This document shows positions 1 to 12,800 of a DNA stretch of 64,000 nucleotides, piece after piece. The DNA comes from Amphiura filiformis (taxonomy: Eukaryota; Echinodermata; Ophiuroidea; Amphilepidida; Amphiuridae). The notes beneath the pieces were generated by a model. The model had not been told where the DNA came from and made no database searches. It saw only the letters and a list, made by a program, of their open reading frames with translations. The stretch covers positions 94,871,782 through 94,935,781 of the forward strand of contig NC_092628.1 in NCBI RefSeq assembly GCF_039555335.1, given 5' to 3'. The position numbers and the translations under genes are program-made. Positions within the stretch are counted from its first letter, which is position 1. Each line of letters starts with the position of its first letter.

Positions 1-3000
1 TGTTGAAGTATACAGGGCTTGCTGAGGTGGTTCATTTTTACAGAAAATCCTCAGACATGGATCCATGTTATAAACAAATCAACCCAAAGCAGCAAAAAAA
101 TGGGTGTTTCCTTAGACATGGGTCTATGTTTAAAAAAAATAGCCATAAAATAGCAAAATATTGCCGTTTTGTGGTTAATCATATTTCCCCTAGAAATGGG
201 GTAGAGCTTTGACGCTCGGGTGACCCTCTGTGTCAAACAATACTTCTTCAAGTACCCCATCGGTGGCATCTAAAGAGAACTCATATTTTTCTCATCATTT
301 TGTTCAGAAATTTTAGCTATGAAATTATATTTACTTGAAATTGAAAATATGAATTATGTTACAATAATTGCTTTAGTTAAGAAAACAGTAATGCCTTCAA
401 AGCTGAAGTGTCTTGTAATTAATTGTGTATTTATTTAATCTTATTGCTTAGTTACATATGTGCATAGAAAAACTTACCAAAACCAAGTTGAGAAGTGTAA
501 CACTTTTCAGTGTTAATAGGCTAGATGATATGTGTGGCTATCGTGAACCTCTGTGTCAGATAGTACCTACTATAACAAAGGAAGTAGTGCACCTATTTAT
601 CATATTTTGGCTTCTTGTGGACATTGATATGTTAATAAGAAAACAAGTAACATGTTCACTGCTAAGTTAATGAATTTTTATCACAACAGCTTACTTTTAA
701 AAAGAAATTTGTTTCCAGAAGTTGGGTTTTTAATTATGATATTATAATTTGATTTCATTCTATAATTTGGTTGTCTGTTTTATTTTCAAGTAGCCTTTAA
801 AATGACATTTTAGATATTTTTCTTTCTGAACCTCTTTTTTTCAAAGAAAGTTTCTTGAGGTTTTTTTTAAACAGAAACGTTATTAAGGATTTGGATGAAT
901 CTTCTGAAGTATAAAATTTTGCTAAAAGAAACCTGAGTTTAATCTTCAAAATGCTACCAAAAATGAAATGCTCTGCAGTAAATGCTGGAATCTGTTCCAG
1001 TTAAAAGCAAATGATCCTGGCAAATGATTTAGTAATCCATAAAGTTGTGTAATTTGGATGTATACATAAAATCGGAGCAATAAAAATTCATTACTTTTCA
1101 CCATGTAATAATCTGTTATTTAAAGAAGATCATGGTAATGATTTAGATTGACGTTGTTTGCAAACATAAATGCGTCACCCCTCAAGTTTGATTGTTTTGG
1201 GTCATACATATCACGTTGATGGCCAATGTTTTATGTACAAAAAATGACAAAAATTATTTTCAGTACGGTAGTAATTCTGACCAATAAAATATCAAATTTA
1301 CAACCCCCTATTTTTAATTACACTCAATCCTATGAAATAATTTCAATGAAAGTTTCTTCACATAGAAATGAACCATGAAAGTATGTATAAAATCCTTCCA
1401 AAATGATATTTAAACTTTTCTAGTAAATACTGAATCTTGGATGTACAGTATTTGTAAACTTGCTAGGGGAAACAAATGACTATATAGGCCCTAATTTTCA
1501 AAGCAAGACACTGGGTAGGTTTAATGGTTCTTTCTCTATTTTATACATCTTGTCATTAAGATTCATTTAGTTCTCTCATGAAATATTTTGTCTTGACTGC
1601 GTTATTCCAGTTGAAATCACCCACATAGGATGGAGTCACCCATTCAGGTAACCCCCTGCAAAATTCACACTCCCCATGTGGCAGATTAATATCATTTCTT
1701 CCACAGGTGGTGTATGGATTTCAACTGGAATAGCCAATTCATGAAAGATAAACAAATCGTAATTATGAAACTCATTTACATGGCATAATCAACTCTTAAC
1801 ACTATGTCTAATTGTATTGTAGATATATTGTTAACCAAATGTAAATATCATAGATTTTTTTGTAGCTATTAAATATGAATATATATGTCATCAATGAACA
1901 TAATCATTTTATGTTTGAATTATTTCAGTGTGAATTTGTATTTTGGTAGACAAGTAAACATACAAAACAAACACAACAGTAAAAAACAGCAAACTTACAT
2001 TAAAAAAATGTGTCTTCCAGCTAATGCACATGGACGATTTCTGTCAAATTTTAGTTCTCCTTAGTTTTTTTCTACTGAAACATACCATAAAAAGAGGATG
2101 CTGGAATCAAGCTCTATTGGGAATTTAATATTGTAATTGCAGTTGTCAAAATTGCTCTGTTATGCTAAACACAACACATTGAAAAACTGTGACATCATTA
2201 GGGGCCATTAGTGACAGAAAAATGTGACAATTTTCTTTTAGGGGATAGACCTAGACCACATAGATCTTTGCATAGTTGGTATAATATTAGAAGCAAAGAG
2301 TTAATGTTGAAGGTCACTGGAAGGATATTTTTGGGGTGGAAGAGTTCTTGATTTAAAAAGACACGTAAAATAAAAGTGTTAGGCACAGGGGCAGATCCAC
2401 CCGAGGTTCACAAAATGGTCAAATACCAGAGTATGGGTAGACTATGCCATAGTCGAATTTTATTAAAAATATGCTATTATTAGTCATGATGAACCCATTT
2501 CGTTGAACTCAAAATTATACTGATGTTTATTAAAATTAAAGTATTCAATAGTAAAATGGTCATAAAGAGTTAAAAATATCAGATAATTAGTGACAATAAA
2601 AGTATCTGAATGCAACATTATCTTGCATAATTATAATTTCTCACTTTAAATACTGAACAATTCTGATTTTGGAATCTACCAGTTTATTGATAGCGAACCC
2701 CGAAAAATCCGACTATGGACTTTGAATTTTAAGCAGAACTTTACCCCGGGACTTTGCTCTCTAAAAACACACAGTCAATCATACTTATTTATCAGTCCAT
2801 TAACCACAAGTACCAAGCATGGTATAGTACAAGACGCGCTAGATGTTTGATGAGAGATTAACTTTGGCGTCAACACAAAAGCGCCGCAACCACATATAGT
2901 TGTGTACGGTGTAGTTAATGGTAATGGCGCGGGCCCGGAAGATTTAAACAATAGCGAGATATGGGCGACCAATCACAAGGCAGATCCATTTAAAGATGCA

Positions 3001-4387
3001 TTACATCATGGCCAATTTTAGTTAGGCCAGAAATTGGCCTAACTCTCCATAGAGTCCCGTGTTAAAAATCTTAACCGCAAGGCAAAGTCAGTAGTCCACT
3101 TGGGAAGCTAACAAACAGAGGGAGTGCGGTGACTGAAAAGCTCAGATACAGATGTGAAAATATATCAGTTGCACACAAATCAATATAAATCAGAGTAGGT
3201 TTTATGCTTAAATGTAATGGCCAGAGTATGCAAAATGGGCAAGTGGACTACGGAGAAGTCTAGAGTATGGGAGACTCAACTAAGTCAACTTGGCCGAGTT
3301 TGCACGAGTTTGTCAACGGGGCTTGCACAGGTTTGTTTTTTTATCAAATTTTTCTATATTTTAGATTTTTTCAAGTATCAAAAACTCGGCCTTTTCAACT
3401 TTTTAGGTCTCATCCATTTATCAACACCAACATTCTGCTTTTCAGGAATTTTTGGGCCTCGTCGAACTTTTTAACACCAACATTTGGGTTTTTAAACTTA
3501 AAAAAAAAAACCGTTTCTGTATTCTATATACACACCACATCGAAAGTGCTATCTTGAGTAGATAGCAAAAACAAACAAACACACCTCAACATGATCATTT
3601 ATACCAAAAGACTTGCTTGAAGTTACACGTTCTGTTTTTTCTCTAGTTGTAAGGCCCTAAATAAATGCTATCTTCAGTAGATAACGACAAAATATAAAAC
3701 ATCTACTATATACCAAAAGACTCCTAATACGGGTATAGCTGGGCGTGCGTTCAGAATATAAAGTCGAAAAAAAGAGATTCAGGTCGTAACTAGGCTACAA
3801 TAAAAGACCAATAGGCTAAATTTATGAATTGTTTCTATATTTTATAGATTTTCAACTAAGTTTCTCAACTATTAAAGCCATAATGTACGATCTTTTAAAA
3901 ATGAATTGTTTTCAAAAATGATTTTATGGCATATTTGTAATGTTTGCACATGTACCAGCTTACACCAATTGGATTCAGCCAAATTCATGGTGTTTTTAGG
4001 ACAACAGGTCAAGTTTGAATTAGCTTTTTGCAACCTTTTTTGTATTATTTTTACACGCCCGATGCGCAGAAAATGATATCTTGAGTAGATAGCGATAATA
4101 ATGCTAAATGTATGAATTATCTTCAACGTTTTTGAACTTTTCATATTTTACAACTTGTTCACAAATTTTTGAGCCTCTCCTCAAATCTTTTTCAACACCA
4201 AAATTTTGAACTTTTTAAAGGTGTTTCACATTGGTCCATAGAACGGTATGTGCGGTATACCACAATTTGGGATGAGGTTATCACTTTTTCATTCATAACA
4301 TCTAAATGAAATATAATTTAGGCCTAAAATTTCACAGGGATTATGAGACAAATATGAGCTTTGTTCTGATGCCAAAATCTCCAATAG
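1..4387. other. AT-rich intergenic DNA, no gene seen
   Basis: No open frame here looks like a protein. The stretch holds one palindromic MITE (1603-1732, listed separately) and three copies of a 19-bp hairpin motif (3548, 3667, 4075). From about 3540 the sequence becomes a decayed direct repeat: text following the motif at 3667 recurs after the motif at 5482. The rest shows nothing I can name. Confidence 0.6.
1603..1732. mobile_element. Palindromic MITE, TTCCAGTTGAAATC family, copy 1
   Basis: The left end reads TATTCCAGTTGAAATC and the right end is its reverse complement (GGATTTCAACTGGAATA). The interior shares phrases such as AATTCACACTCCC with copies at 26303 and 34209. It is short, non-coding and has terminal inverted repeats, so it is called a non-autonomous DNA transposon; the superfamily cannot be told from this copy. 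Confidence 0.75.
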
Positions 4388-5496
4388 GAGAATGTTCAGA
4401 AATACTTTGGTGGTGGTGGGGGTGGGGGGTGACTGGGCACTTGGAAAACTTTTGACACCCACCCACCCCCCTCTTTAGACATACACAACTTTTTTGACCC
4501 CCCTTCAAAGAGGTTAGAAAATAACTATCTCCATTGTGCAGTAACGAACTCAATCACAATTATAACAAGTAGCCTATACATGTTTGTTATACATTTATTT
4601 ATTTATTTATATAGGCATAGCCTATTTTCTACAAACTTGCAAATTTAGGGTGTTTTTCACATGATGTTACTTGTATGAAGTTTAAATTTAAATTTAAATT
4701 TATCATTGCATTTTAATTTTTTATATTTCATTCTTATAACCAATAATTAAATAAATAAAAGTAACACAAAAAAGGGAAATTGAGAGCAACATCTGTCCAC
4801 ATAGGCCTACTCATGATTTTTTTTATTAAGACTTGTTTATCAGGGACGTAGCCAGCTTTCTTGGTCGGGGGTGGGTGGTCGTGGGGGATATAATTTTCGG
4901 GGCAAAGACACAAAAAAGTCATTTTGACCTGGTATTATCAGCTCAGTGGGATATATACATATTTTCTTATAGAGACTGTACAATACATGTAAAGTCTTCA
5001 AACTTCCAAAAAGGCTTTATTGGGATAATGTGCGCACGTAGCGGGCAAAAAAAATTGTATTTAGGCTACACTATTTTTGCCCATGATCAGGTAAAAAGGG
5101 CTTTATTGGTAGGCCTACAATGTGCGTGTAGGCCTACAGCGTGCAAAAAGTTTTGTACCTTTGGTATTTTCTTGTTAAAAACTTTTTTGATTCCCCCCCC
5201 CCCCACTCTAAGGAGCAACCCCCTTTTGGAGACCTGAAACTTTTTGACCCCTCCATTTTGCCCAGCTCCCCCCCCCTCCCCACCAAAGTGAGTGATGAGG
5301 CTGTTGATCGGATCATCCATCTTTAATTTTACCGTCGCCGTAAATGATATCTTGAGTAGATCATAAAAAAAACATAGGCCTAAACATTCAGATATACCAG
5401 AAGACATTCCTAACACGCATTCTGATAACTTAGGCTTATAGGCCTATATGAATTATTTCCTGTATTTATTAGGCCCTGAATGATATCTTCAGTAGC
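3548..5496. repeat. Decayed repeat array carrying a GCTATC...GATAGC hairpin motif
   Basis: Five copies of a near-palindrome related to GCTATCTTGAGTAGATAGC start at 3548, 3667, 4075, 5346 and 5482. After the copies at 3667 and 5482 the flanks also match: a run resembling ACCAAAAGACTCCTAATACG, then TATAGCTGGGCGTGCGTTCAG. This looks like an old tandem or dispersed repeat later interrupted by the element at 4388-5297. Confidence 0.6.
4388..5297. mobile_element. Probable MITE related to the element at 44786
   Basis: The left edge (AATGTTCAGAAATACTTTGG followed by a G-rich tract) matches the left end of the 44786-45939 element. The right edge is a C-rich tract ending in CCCCACCAAAGT, the inverse of the same end. 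The interior contains runs like TTTTTGACCCC and the GCGGGCAAAAAAAATTGTAT segment that recurs near 46170. The right terminus is degraded, so the boundary is approximate. Confidence 0.5.
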
Positions 5497-6309
5497 AAAC
5501 AAAAAATGAAACATCAACTATAATACTAAAAGACTTTTCAAATACGCGCCAGGCCTATAGCTGGACGTGAGTTCAGAAAAATAGTCATGAAGATGCAGAT
5601 GCTATAAAATAATGTTTATAATAATTATCTTTTGTACTTATAGGGCATATGGGGTTCTTTTTTCAATGTTTTTAAGGTTTAAAGTTTTTCAACTATCAAC
5701 AACCAAAATCCAGCTTTTTTTAAAAATATTCAACGATAAAAAAACTATCAAATTAAAAAAAAACATGAATATATAGGCCTATTCGGTACCACTATAATAC
5801 CAGAAGACTAACACGGCGTGCTGCTATCATATATGTTTTCTTTAGTTGGACTCTAAAATGTTATTTTCATGAACATTTTTGAGGAGCATGTTCTTTTGAA
5901 TTTGTTAAATGTAAATAAATAATAAATAAATAAGTTTTGGATTTATAAATTAATTTTGGATTTATTAATGTATGTGAATTATTATACAGGAAATAATAGC
6001 GATTTCCTGATGAGAACGTTAAGTGAAATGTCGCATTTTCATTTTGCCGTAAAGGTGCAATTCCTGTATCCTGTATGGGAGATCCCGCCTTTTGTTCAGG
6101 CGCACCGCTGATATAGCGTAAAAAGTTACATGTAGAACAACAATTAACAATTGTCACTGGTTTCACCACAGTTCACCGACCACCACCATTAAACATTCAA
6201 TTGTTAGGCTCACTGCACACCTCCAGGCAAGGGAAAGTTCAGGTGAGGAGCAATAATGCTGATGCAACGGACGAGTATGAGTTTACATGTATGATAATAT
6301 TGAGCATCT
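5298..6309. other. Intergenic, no gene seen
   Basis: AT-rich sequence with two hairpin-motif copies (5346, 5482) and scattered AGGCCTA words. I see no coding potential or RNA gene. Confidence 0.5.
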
Positions 6310-8050
6310 GATTAGGGTCATGCAAAAATGTGAGTTTGTGAGAGCCCTTGCAAGGGGCATGCATTATTGTGGATGCCTAACTGCAATACAACATGTATGT
6401 CAATGGGATTATGAAAAAGCACAATAGTACAAACACTGGCACACTTTAGGGGATACAATAAATACCATATAACGTGCTGGGGTGCATGAATAAACACAGG
6501 AACCACAATTATATAAATATAAATATGAGTCAGTACATGGCAAAGAATTATACAATGAACCTTATTCATGTAAACATGAAAAAACATACATAGAAATATA
6601 AGTTCAGCAAACATTAGAATACACAATGGGTCAAATTGGGTGTCAGGAAACATAGGTCTCCAGACTTTAAAAACGATGCATATAAGAACACTAAGGTTTA
6701 GACAGGTTCTCCAAGAGCATGCTACGTTGTCTGTGGAGCGCCAAGCACAGCTTCCTGCTAATAGGTTCCACAATTTCAGCAAGTTGAAACTCTGAAGTCA
6801 TGGCCCTTCTAATAACTTGATGGGAGCAGTCCAGAATGAGCTGGAGCAGAAGATTCTGGTTGCTGAAGACTGTGTCAACTTCACTTTGAGAGCAGATCAT
6901 GAGCAGCTCGTGCTTAAGCAGTTTCATGTAGTAAGATCTCTGTTGGTTGAGTTCGGTGCATCTGATAAGAAAGTGACATCTGTCTTCGGGTTCTATCTCA
7001 CACATCAGACAAGTGTCATTGGTCTTGTACTGGTTGAACTTAGCTCTGTTGCACTGGAGCACATATGTATTGGTAAGCAGTCTGGCTTTGATGCTGGCAT
7101 GAGTCGCCTCACGGGGTTAGTGGAAAGAGCTGTCCATACTTGGTGTGGGTGGCCTATTTGAAAGTTGCTAGTGTTAATATGGTTAAGAGATGATTTCATC
7201 TGTGCTTCACTTTGCATGTTTTCATTCCAAACAGCACTGATAGCTCCACTGGTTTGAGAAGTCCACTTGTTTTTCTCAGGGGGGTTAGCAATGACATCAT
7301 AGATTGATGGTAAATGATACTTGTTAAGCACTTTCCTCACCTTCATAAACCATGACCTGCTGTTGAATGATTTAACAGCAAGTTGCCTGATAGCAAGTTC
7401 TCTTTCAGTGCAGCTCATATCTCTAGCAATGCTTCCAAAAAGTGAAAGAATGGCAGCATCAACACAGGCTTCGACTGGTTTTGCACCTAGTAGGCCATAG
7501 ACGGCAGCATTCGCAGGGGCTGGTGACTTTGGCAAAAATTGAAGTTGCCGTAGTATCTTACGCTGAAACTTCTCAAGTTTGTCGATATCGGCCTGCTTGT
7601 AGCAAATGGCATCTAGACCGTACAACACTCTAGGTAGGGCATAAGTTGACCAGATGTGGTGAGATATATGTGGTGCAAGGCCATTCCTTCCATGGAGCCC
7701 CGCACCCATTAATGCATACATAGTTCTTCTAGCCAGTTGGACTCTGGCATCAACATCAAGAGTGTTACTAGTATTCCGCAAATTCCTAGATGGGCCGTTT
7801 CATCATTGTAAGGAATAACCTCACTGTCTATTTCTAGGTCAGCCTGCACATTCACATTGAAGGAGATTGTAGCACTCTTGGATGCATTTATTTTATATCG
7901 GTGATCGTCAGCATAATTGTTGACTAGGTCTAGCGCAACTTGTGCATCAGTGAGAGAGTAAGACAGTACCACCATGTCATCTGCACATGTGGGGGCAGGA
8001 ATGTTGACTGTGCCGATCTGATGACCCCTGTGCTGTTCATACAGTTACGT
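6310..8050 (-). mobile_element. 5'-truncated LINE, reverse transcriptase C-terminal half
   Basis: Minus-strand frames encode the end of a non-LTR retrotransposon polymerase. Near 7975 an ADDMVV block (CADD in place of YADD) marks the reverse-transcriptase active site. It is followed by thumb-like text with the phrase LPRVLYGLDAI, and by a C-terminal zinc-knuckle-like pattern (C-x2-C-x8-H-x4-C, CLMCEIEPEDRCHFLIRC) at about 6970-7030. Coding ends at 6691 and about 380 bp of likely 3' UTR follows. The frame changes near 7780-7800 and again near 7010, and the endonuclease and fingers/palm N-terminal part are absent. It is a dead 5'-truncated copy of a jockey/CR1-like clade; the exact clade is uncertain. 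Confidence 0.85.
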
Positions 8051-8623
8051 TTACAGTATAGCGTTGCGTATCCAGTGGAAACAAAACACGTCCTCCCTAA
8101 GCTGCTGAATGTTGATGGCAGTGCTTCTTTAATATGAAAACATTTACTAAAAAAATAATCTTCTCAGAAAAGTTATCAATACTATGCATTCAATAACTTT
8201 ATTTCTATGATATTTAGTTTATTACTTTCAAATTCATTTAAAAATTTATTTAAAAAAAGAGTAAAAAATCGAACAATAAGGTTTTGGTATATTCATTGTA
8301 GAAACAATTTCAATTAGGAATTTCTCATTGGCTCCCTAGCTGAGCACAATTTATAATTGGCTGCAACAGGTGGATCGATACCTACATCGCAGTTCGCACC
8401 GAATAATCCGAATTTATGGCCAAGTTCTGCTTTATTTATAGTCAGGTATTTATAATAATATATGTGTGACTGAATTATACTTTTATCATCTTTCTGATTT
8501 AAAAAAAATAAACTTCGAATTACATACTACTAAAATTTTAAATTTAAAATACGAATTTACGCCGCGCCGGTAAGCTTAAAATTATACTATTCATGTATAG
8601 TATGTAGTCCTGCCAGCAAGACT
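8051..8623. other. Spacer between LINE fragments
   Basis: AT-rich non-coding DNA with no recognisable gene, repeat or RNA. Confidence 0.4.
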
Positions 8624-9115
8624 TCAGTCTTTATCATAAATATAATGACATCTACTGACCTGATCTGTATCTGTATCTGTGTGGATACTGCACAACGCTC
8701 CGTGCGGAACAATACGAGCAGGAATTGGTGTGCGCCCGTAGGTGATTAGTCTTGCTTGAGGAATTCTTGCACAGCTTACGGACTTACGGACTTGCACAGC
8801 TGCTTTGAAGCTGGTTGAGTCTTGAATGTTGATGATTGATTGTGGTAGTTGGTTCCAGTCTATTACAGTTTTGGGGAAGTATGAATATTTATAACAATCC
8901 TTTGCACAAGTGATGATCTGGTATGAATCAGAGTGAGTATGCCGAGATTGACGCAGGCTTGGTTTAAGTAGGTGTTCAACCGGCAGGTACAACGTACAAT
9001 CTAGGTACAACGAGTTACAGTTACTGGAACTAGTATGTATGTAATACAGAAATTCACGAATATAGGAACTTTGCAAGGGGGGAGCAATTTTTGGCAATCT
9101 GAAGATGAAGACCAA
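8624..9115 (-). mobile_element. LINE 3'-end fragment
   Basis: A 163-residue minus-strand open frame contains the block YFPKTVIDWNQLPQSI followed by a short helix and a stop. This W-N-x-L-P signature, preceded by a SHSDSYQ-like phrase, is typical of the extreme C-terminus of CR1/jockey-like LINE polymerases. No RT core, endonuclease or upstream part is present. It is not the same family as the fragment at 6310-8050, whose C-terminus is a zinc knuckle. Confidence 0.75.
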
Positions 9116-9861
9116 TAATTAGGTATCCCAGGCAAACCTTAGTTATAAACACATTTGCTAGTCAGTGACATTCGCCTAGACCGGGGCCCAAACACAATGC
9201 ATATTTACATATATAGAAATTTGAATTTTTTTCGAGAACAGGTCGGTGAAGGAATCCTACATAAATATCATAAATATGTTTTTTATACTTCACTTGACCC
9301 AAATATATGATTTTTTATGGTGATGAGCTACTTGCACATGGAATTTTAGAGGTATTTTGATAGCAGTTCCATTAAAAAAAGCTGCTTTCGCCATGAGACT
9401 AAGATCTAGAAACACCCCTAAATGCTGTTTTGGGGAATTTTGCTAGCAGAATCTTTTTGATGAAAGTCAATCTTCGGCAAGATGTAACTTTGTTATGAAA
9501 AGTGCTATGACAAAAATGTTTTCAGTTTTGGCTTTCTTTACTCAAGGGCTTTAATTTGATATGTAAAATGATGCAGTTTGATGGCAAATTTGAATTCACC
9601 TAGCATACCTACAATAATGGAAGATGAAGTTCAACCCAGGGAAATGTAAAGTCATGCAAATATCTTTTCTTTTGTTTCCAAAGATTTGAAAGGCTGACTC
9701 ATATCCATAACCAAACCATCTATTTCATGTTTTCAATTTGCAGTACACAATGTAAGAGAGAAAACACAACCAAACTAATTGGAGCTGGATATGAGTTGTG
9801 ACACATGGCCATTTGTTAATATGTGGACGTAGCGAGGTCGCTTACAACATATCTGAATAGC
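9116..9861. other. Upstream region of the calpain gene
   Basis: About 750 bp of AT-rich DNA with no coding signal. It should hold the calpain 5' UTR and perhaps its promoter or non-coding exons, but I see no TATA box or initiator that stands out. Confidence 0.4.
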
Positions 9862-12800
9862 ATGGGGTGTGCATCATCAGCAGGTCCACCAACCATACAG
9901 AGTGCACCTACAGATGCCTACAACAGTGACATCACAGGAGGAGCACCCCCAGGTATCCATATTACACATGGGTATGGTAGTGAGCAAATGAATTCACATC
10001 CTGATGGACATCTAGTGTTGTCTGAGGTAGGAATATGTACTTTCTTTTTATATTTTGATATAACTGATATGTATTGAAACAAACATAATGATATGTTTTT
10101 AGGATTTGACAATTGAGAGTAAACCAACCGATATGCTCAACTGAAACCCAAATAACACCAATCTAATATTTTATGCACAGAAACGGTTTTTAACAAAGAC
10201 ATTCTGAAAGGAGTACAAGTTATTGCACTCTTTTTCTGGAAATTCTAGAACAATTGGAACAAGTTGCTACTTCCTTGATTTAAAACACCACGGTAAAATC
10301 AAACACTGTGTGATGTTCAACTATTTTTGACATCAATCAACCTGGTCATATTCATAGCCCAAACTGACTGAATAGTAGCTCAATTTTATGCCCGACATGC
10401 ATTGATCCAAAAATAAACTTTTTGGTGCTGCAACATGAGAAAACTGGTATGAAATTTAACCTGTGATGTTTTCTTCTTTTTTCTCAGAGTTATGACTCAT
10501 TCCAGTTGACATTCCAAGCCGTATCAGGTGATGGTGCTCTGTTTGAAGATCCTGACTTCCCTACCAATGAATCCTCCTTAGTAGCTAAGAGAGATAATAG
10601 TGACATCAATTGGCTTCGACCATGTGTGAGTATGGATCGCACAAGTGTGCCATGAAACTCTCAACCCATGTGGGCTTGGTACAATGTGCAATGTAGCTCA
10701 TCTACCAGGCTGATTGGCTGAAATGTGACACTTCTCAGCAAAATATGCTCCTTTTATTCTGGGAGGATTTTGTTACAGAGCTTTACAGAATCAGAAAATG
10801 TTTTTAAAAAATCCTTTTTGAAAATGTAATACCAATAGACCAGGGCTCAAATTTGGCACTTGACAATTGAGAGTTTAATGAAATACAAAAACACAACATG
10901 ACCATTTGCATTACTGTAAAACAGGACATTTTTGTGGGGTTCAATTTTGGCACTTTTCATGGTTAAAGCGCTATTTACATGGGGACTTTACCCTTGCCTA
11001 CATAATAACCATAAATTTTATTTTGATGGATGACTTGCACTGGCGATGCAATTTACATGGGGACATTTGTTTCCAGCAATATGATCTGAATCAACTATAT
11101 CTGGGGCCCCCTATGTGACCTATAAAACCATAACCAGGTAAATACAAAACAAAAGTGTGCAAAAGCCATCAACATTCCAGAGAAACTCTCGGGAGAGTGT
11201 AGTACTGTCTTGAAAAAATAGCCCCGGTTCTATTTTGAGGAAACTATGAAAGGTCAGAGGTCCAGGAGCATTGCCTGGCAAAATTACCAATATACACGGG
11301 GACTTTCCCTTGCTGGAAATAAATTTCCAGCAATAGAGTCTCCATGTAAACTGTGCATAAAACCATGTGAAAAACCCATAGGCTTCAATATAATAGCTTT
11401 TTCAAACTGCTTATAAATGAAACCACAAAACTGTTATACAATATCTCATATAATGTAATGTTTAATAAATGTCAACTTGTTTTATATTTGCAGGATATTT
11501 CTTCCAATCCTCGTATGTTGGTAGATGGCATCAGTCGTGATGATATTATACAAGGAATATTAGCAGATTGTTGGTTTCTTGCACCGTGTGCTGCACTGGC
11601 ATGTCATAAGGAACATATTGGAAGGGTAAGAAACAATGGGATATTCCAGTTGGAATCTTTTGTATTTTAAATTTCTAAACACATTGCTTAGCAACAGTTG
11701 TTATCTTCAATTCTATGGCTGGCTACCAAGGATGTGAACACTTTTTAACTTGATAAAACAAAAATTGAAGTTTGGGCAAAGCATTTGATGAAAAGCCATA
11801 TAATCAGATCCTTTGAGGATTGAACCAGTGCTCTCAACATTTCTGATCTAAAGTTTGTTCGGTTTATATAAGGCAGAAAAATAAGACTCATAACATGTGT
11901 AAATGGGTCATTGGGTCGCTTGCCGCGAGGTTTGAGCGATCTCATGCTCCGCCTGTTTGCGTTTATTTTTGGTGTTTGTACTCTGTGTTGCTCTGTGAAT
12001 TTTGGATATATATGGTTTGCCATGGCGATCTCATTCTCCTGGTCATCTTTTATGGTTCTAGCACGATACCATCTCTTGGTTCTGGCAGTGTTATTTTCTT
12101 CGCGATGCATACCTATATTGCATACGCCATTATACATGCCAGACCAACAAGCTGAACCAAGGCCGAGTAATTTGACATCCATCATTGATCGTGAGCAACG
12201 AATATCGTACAATCGTGATCAATTGATCGCTATTCAACCTGCACGCTTGACTAAAGATTTGGCTTCCAAACTTCGATCGCTAGAAATTGGCACTGGCCTA
12301 CCACGTAAACGTTACCACCGCAAAAATGGTAAGCCTATGGAAATTAATCGTGATCATCTGAAATGGATGTGTTTTAATACTCAATCATGTCGCGATGTAG
12401 CTACTGACATTTCTGAAATTATCCTCGATAATGACCTAGACATCTTAATGTTAACTGAAACGTGGCTATATGCTGAAGGTGATGAGGCATATGAAAGTAC
12501 AATGACCCCACATGGTTACAAGTCTTACTCTTTCCCACGGTGCGGAAAAAGAGGAGGTGGAATTGCTTTCATCATTAGATCCAACTTATCCAGATATGTC
12601 AAATTTACTCCGCTGAACTACTCTTCCTTTGAAAGTGTTGAAATGAAGTTGTGTGTTAACCAACTTTCAGTTACATGCATTTGTTTATATAGAATCCATC
12701 ATACCAAGAAGAATAATGTAACTTTTAATGGTTTCATGTGCGACTTTGTCGATATACTTTCCTCATACGCTGATTCAAACAGTGATTTGTCATTCATTGG

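Noticed and set aside
6817-7161. 114-codon plus-strand frame over the LINE fragment
   Set aside because: The minus strand carries recognisable polymerase text; this is its shadow.
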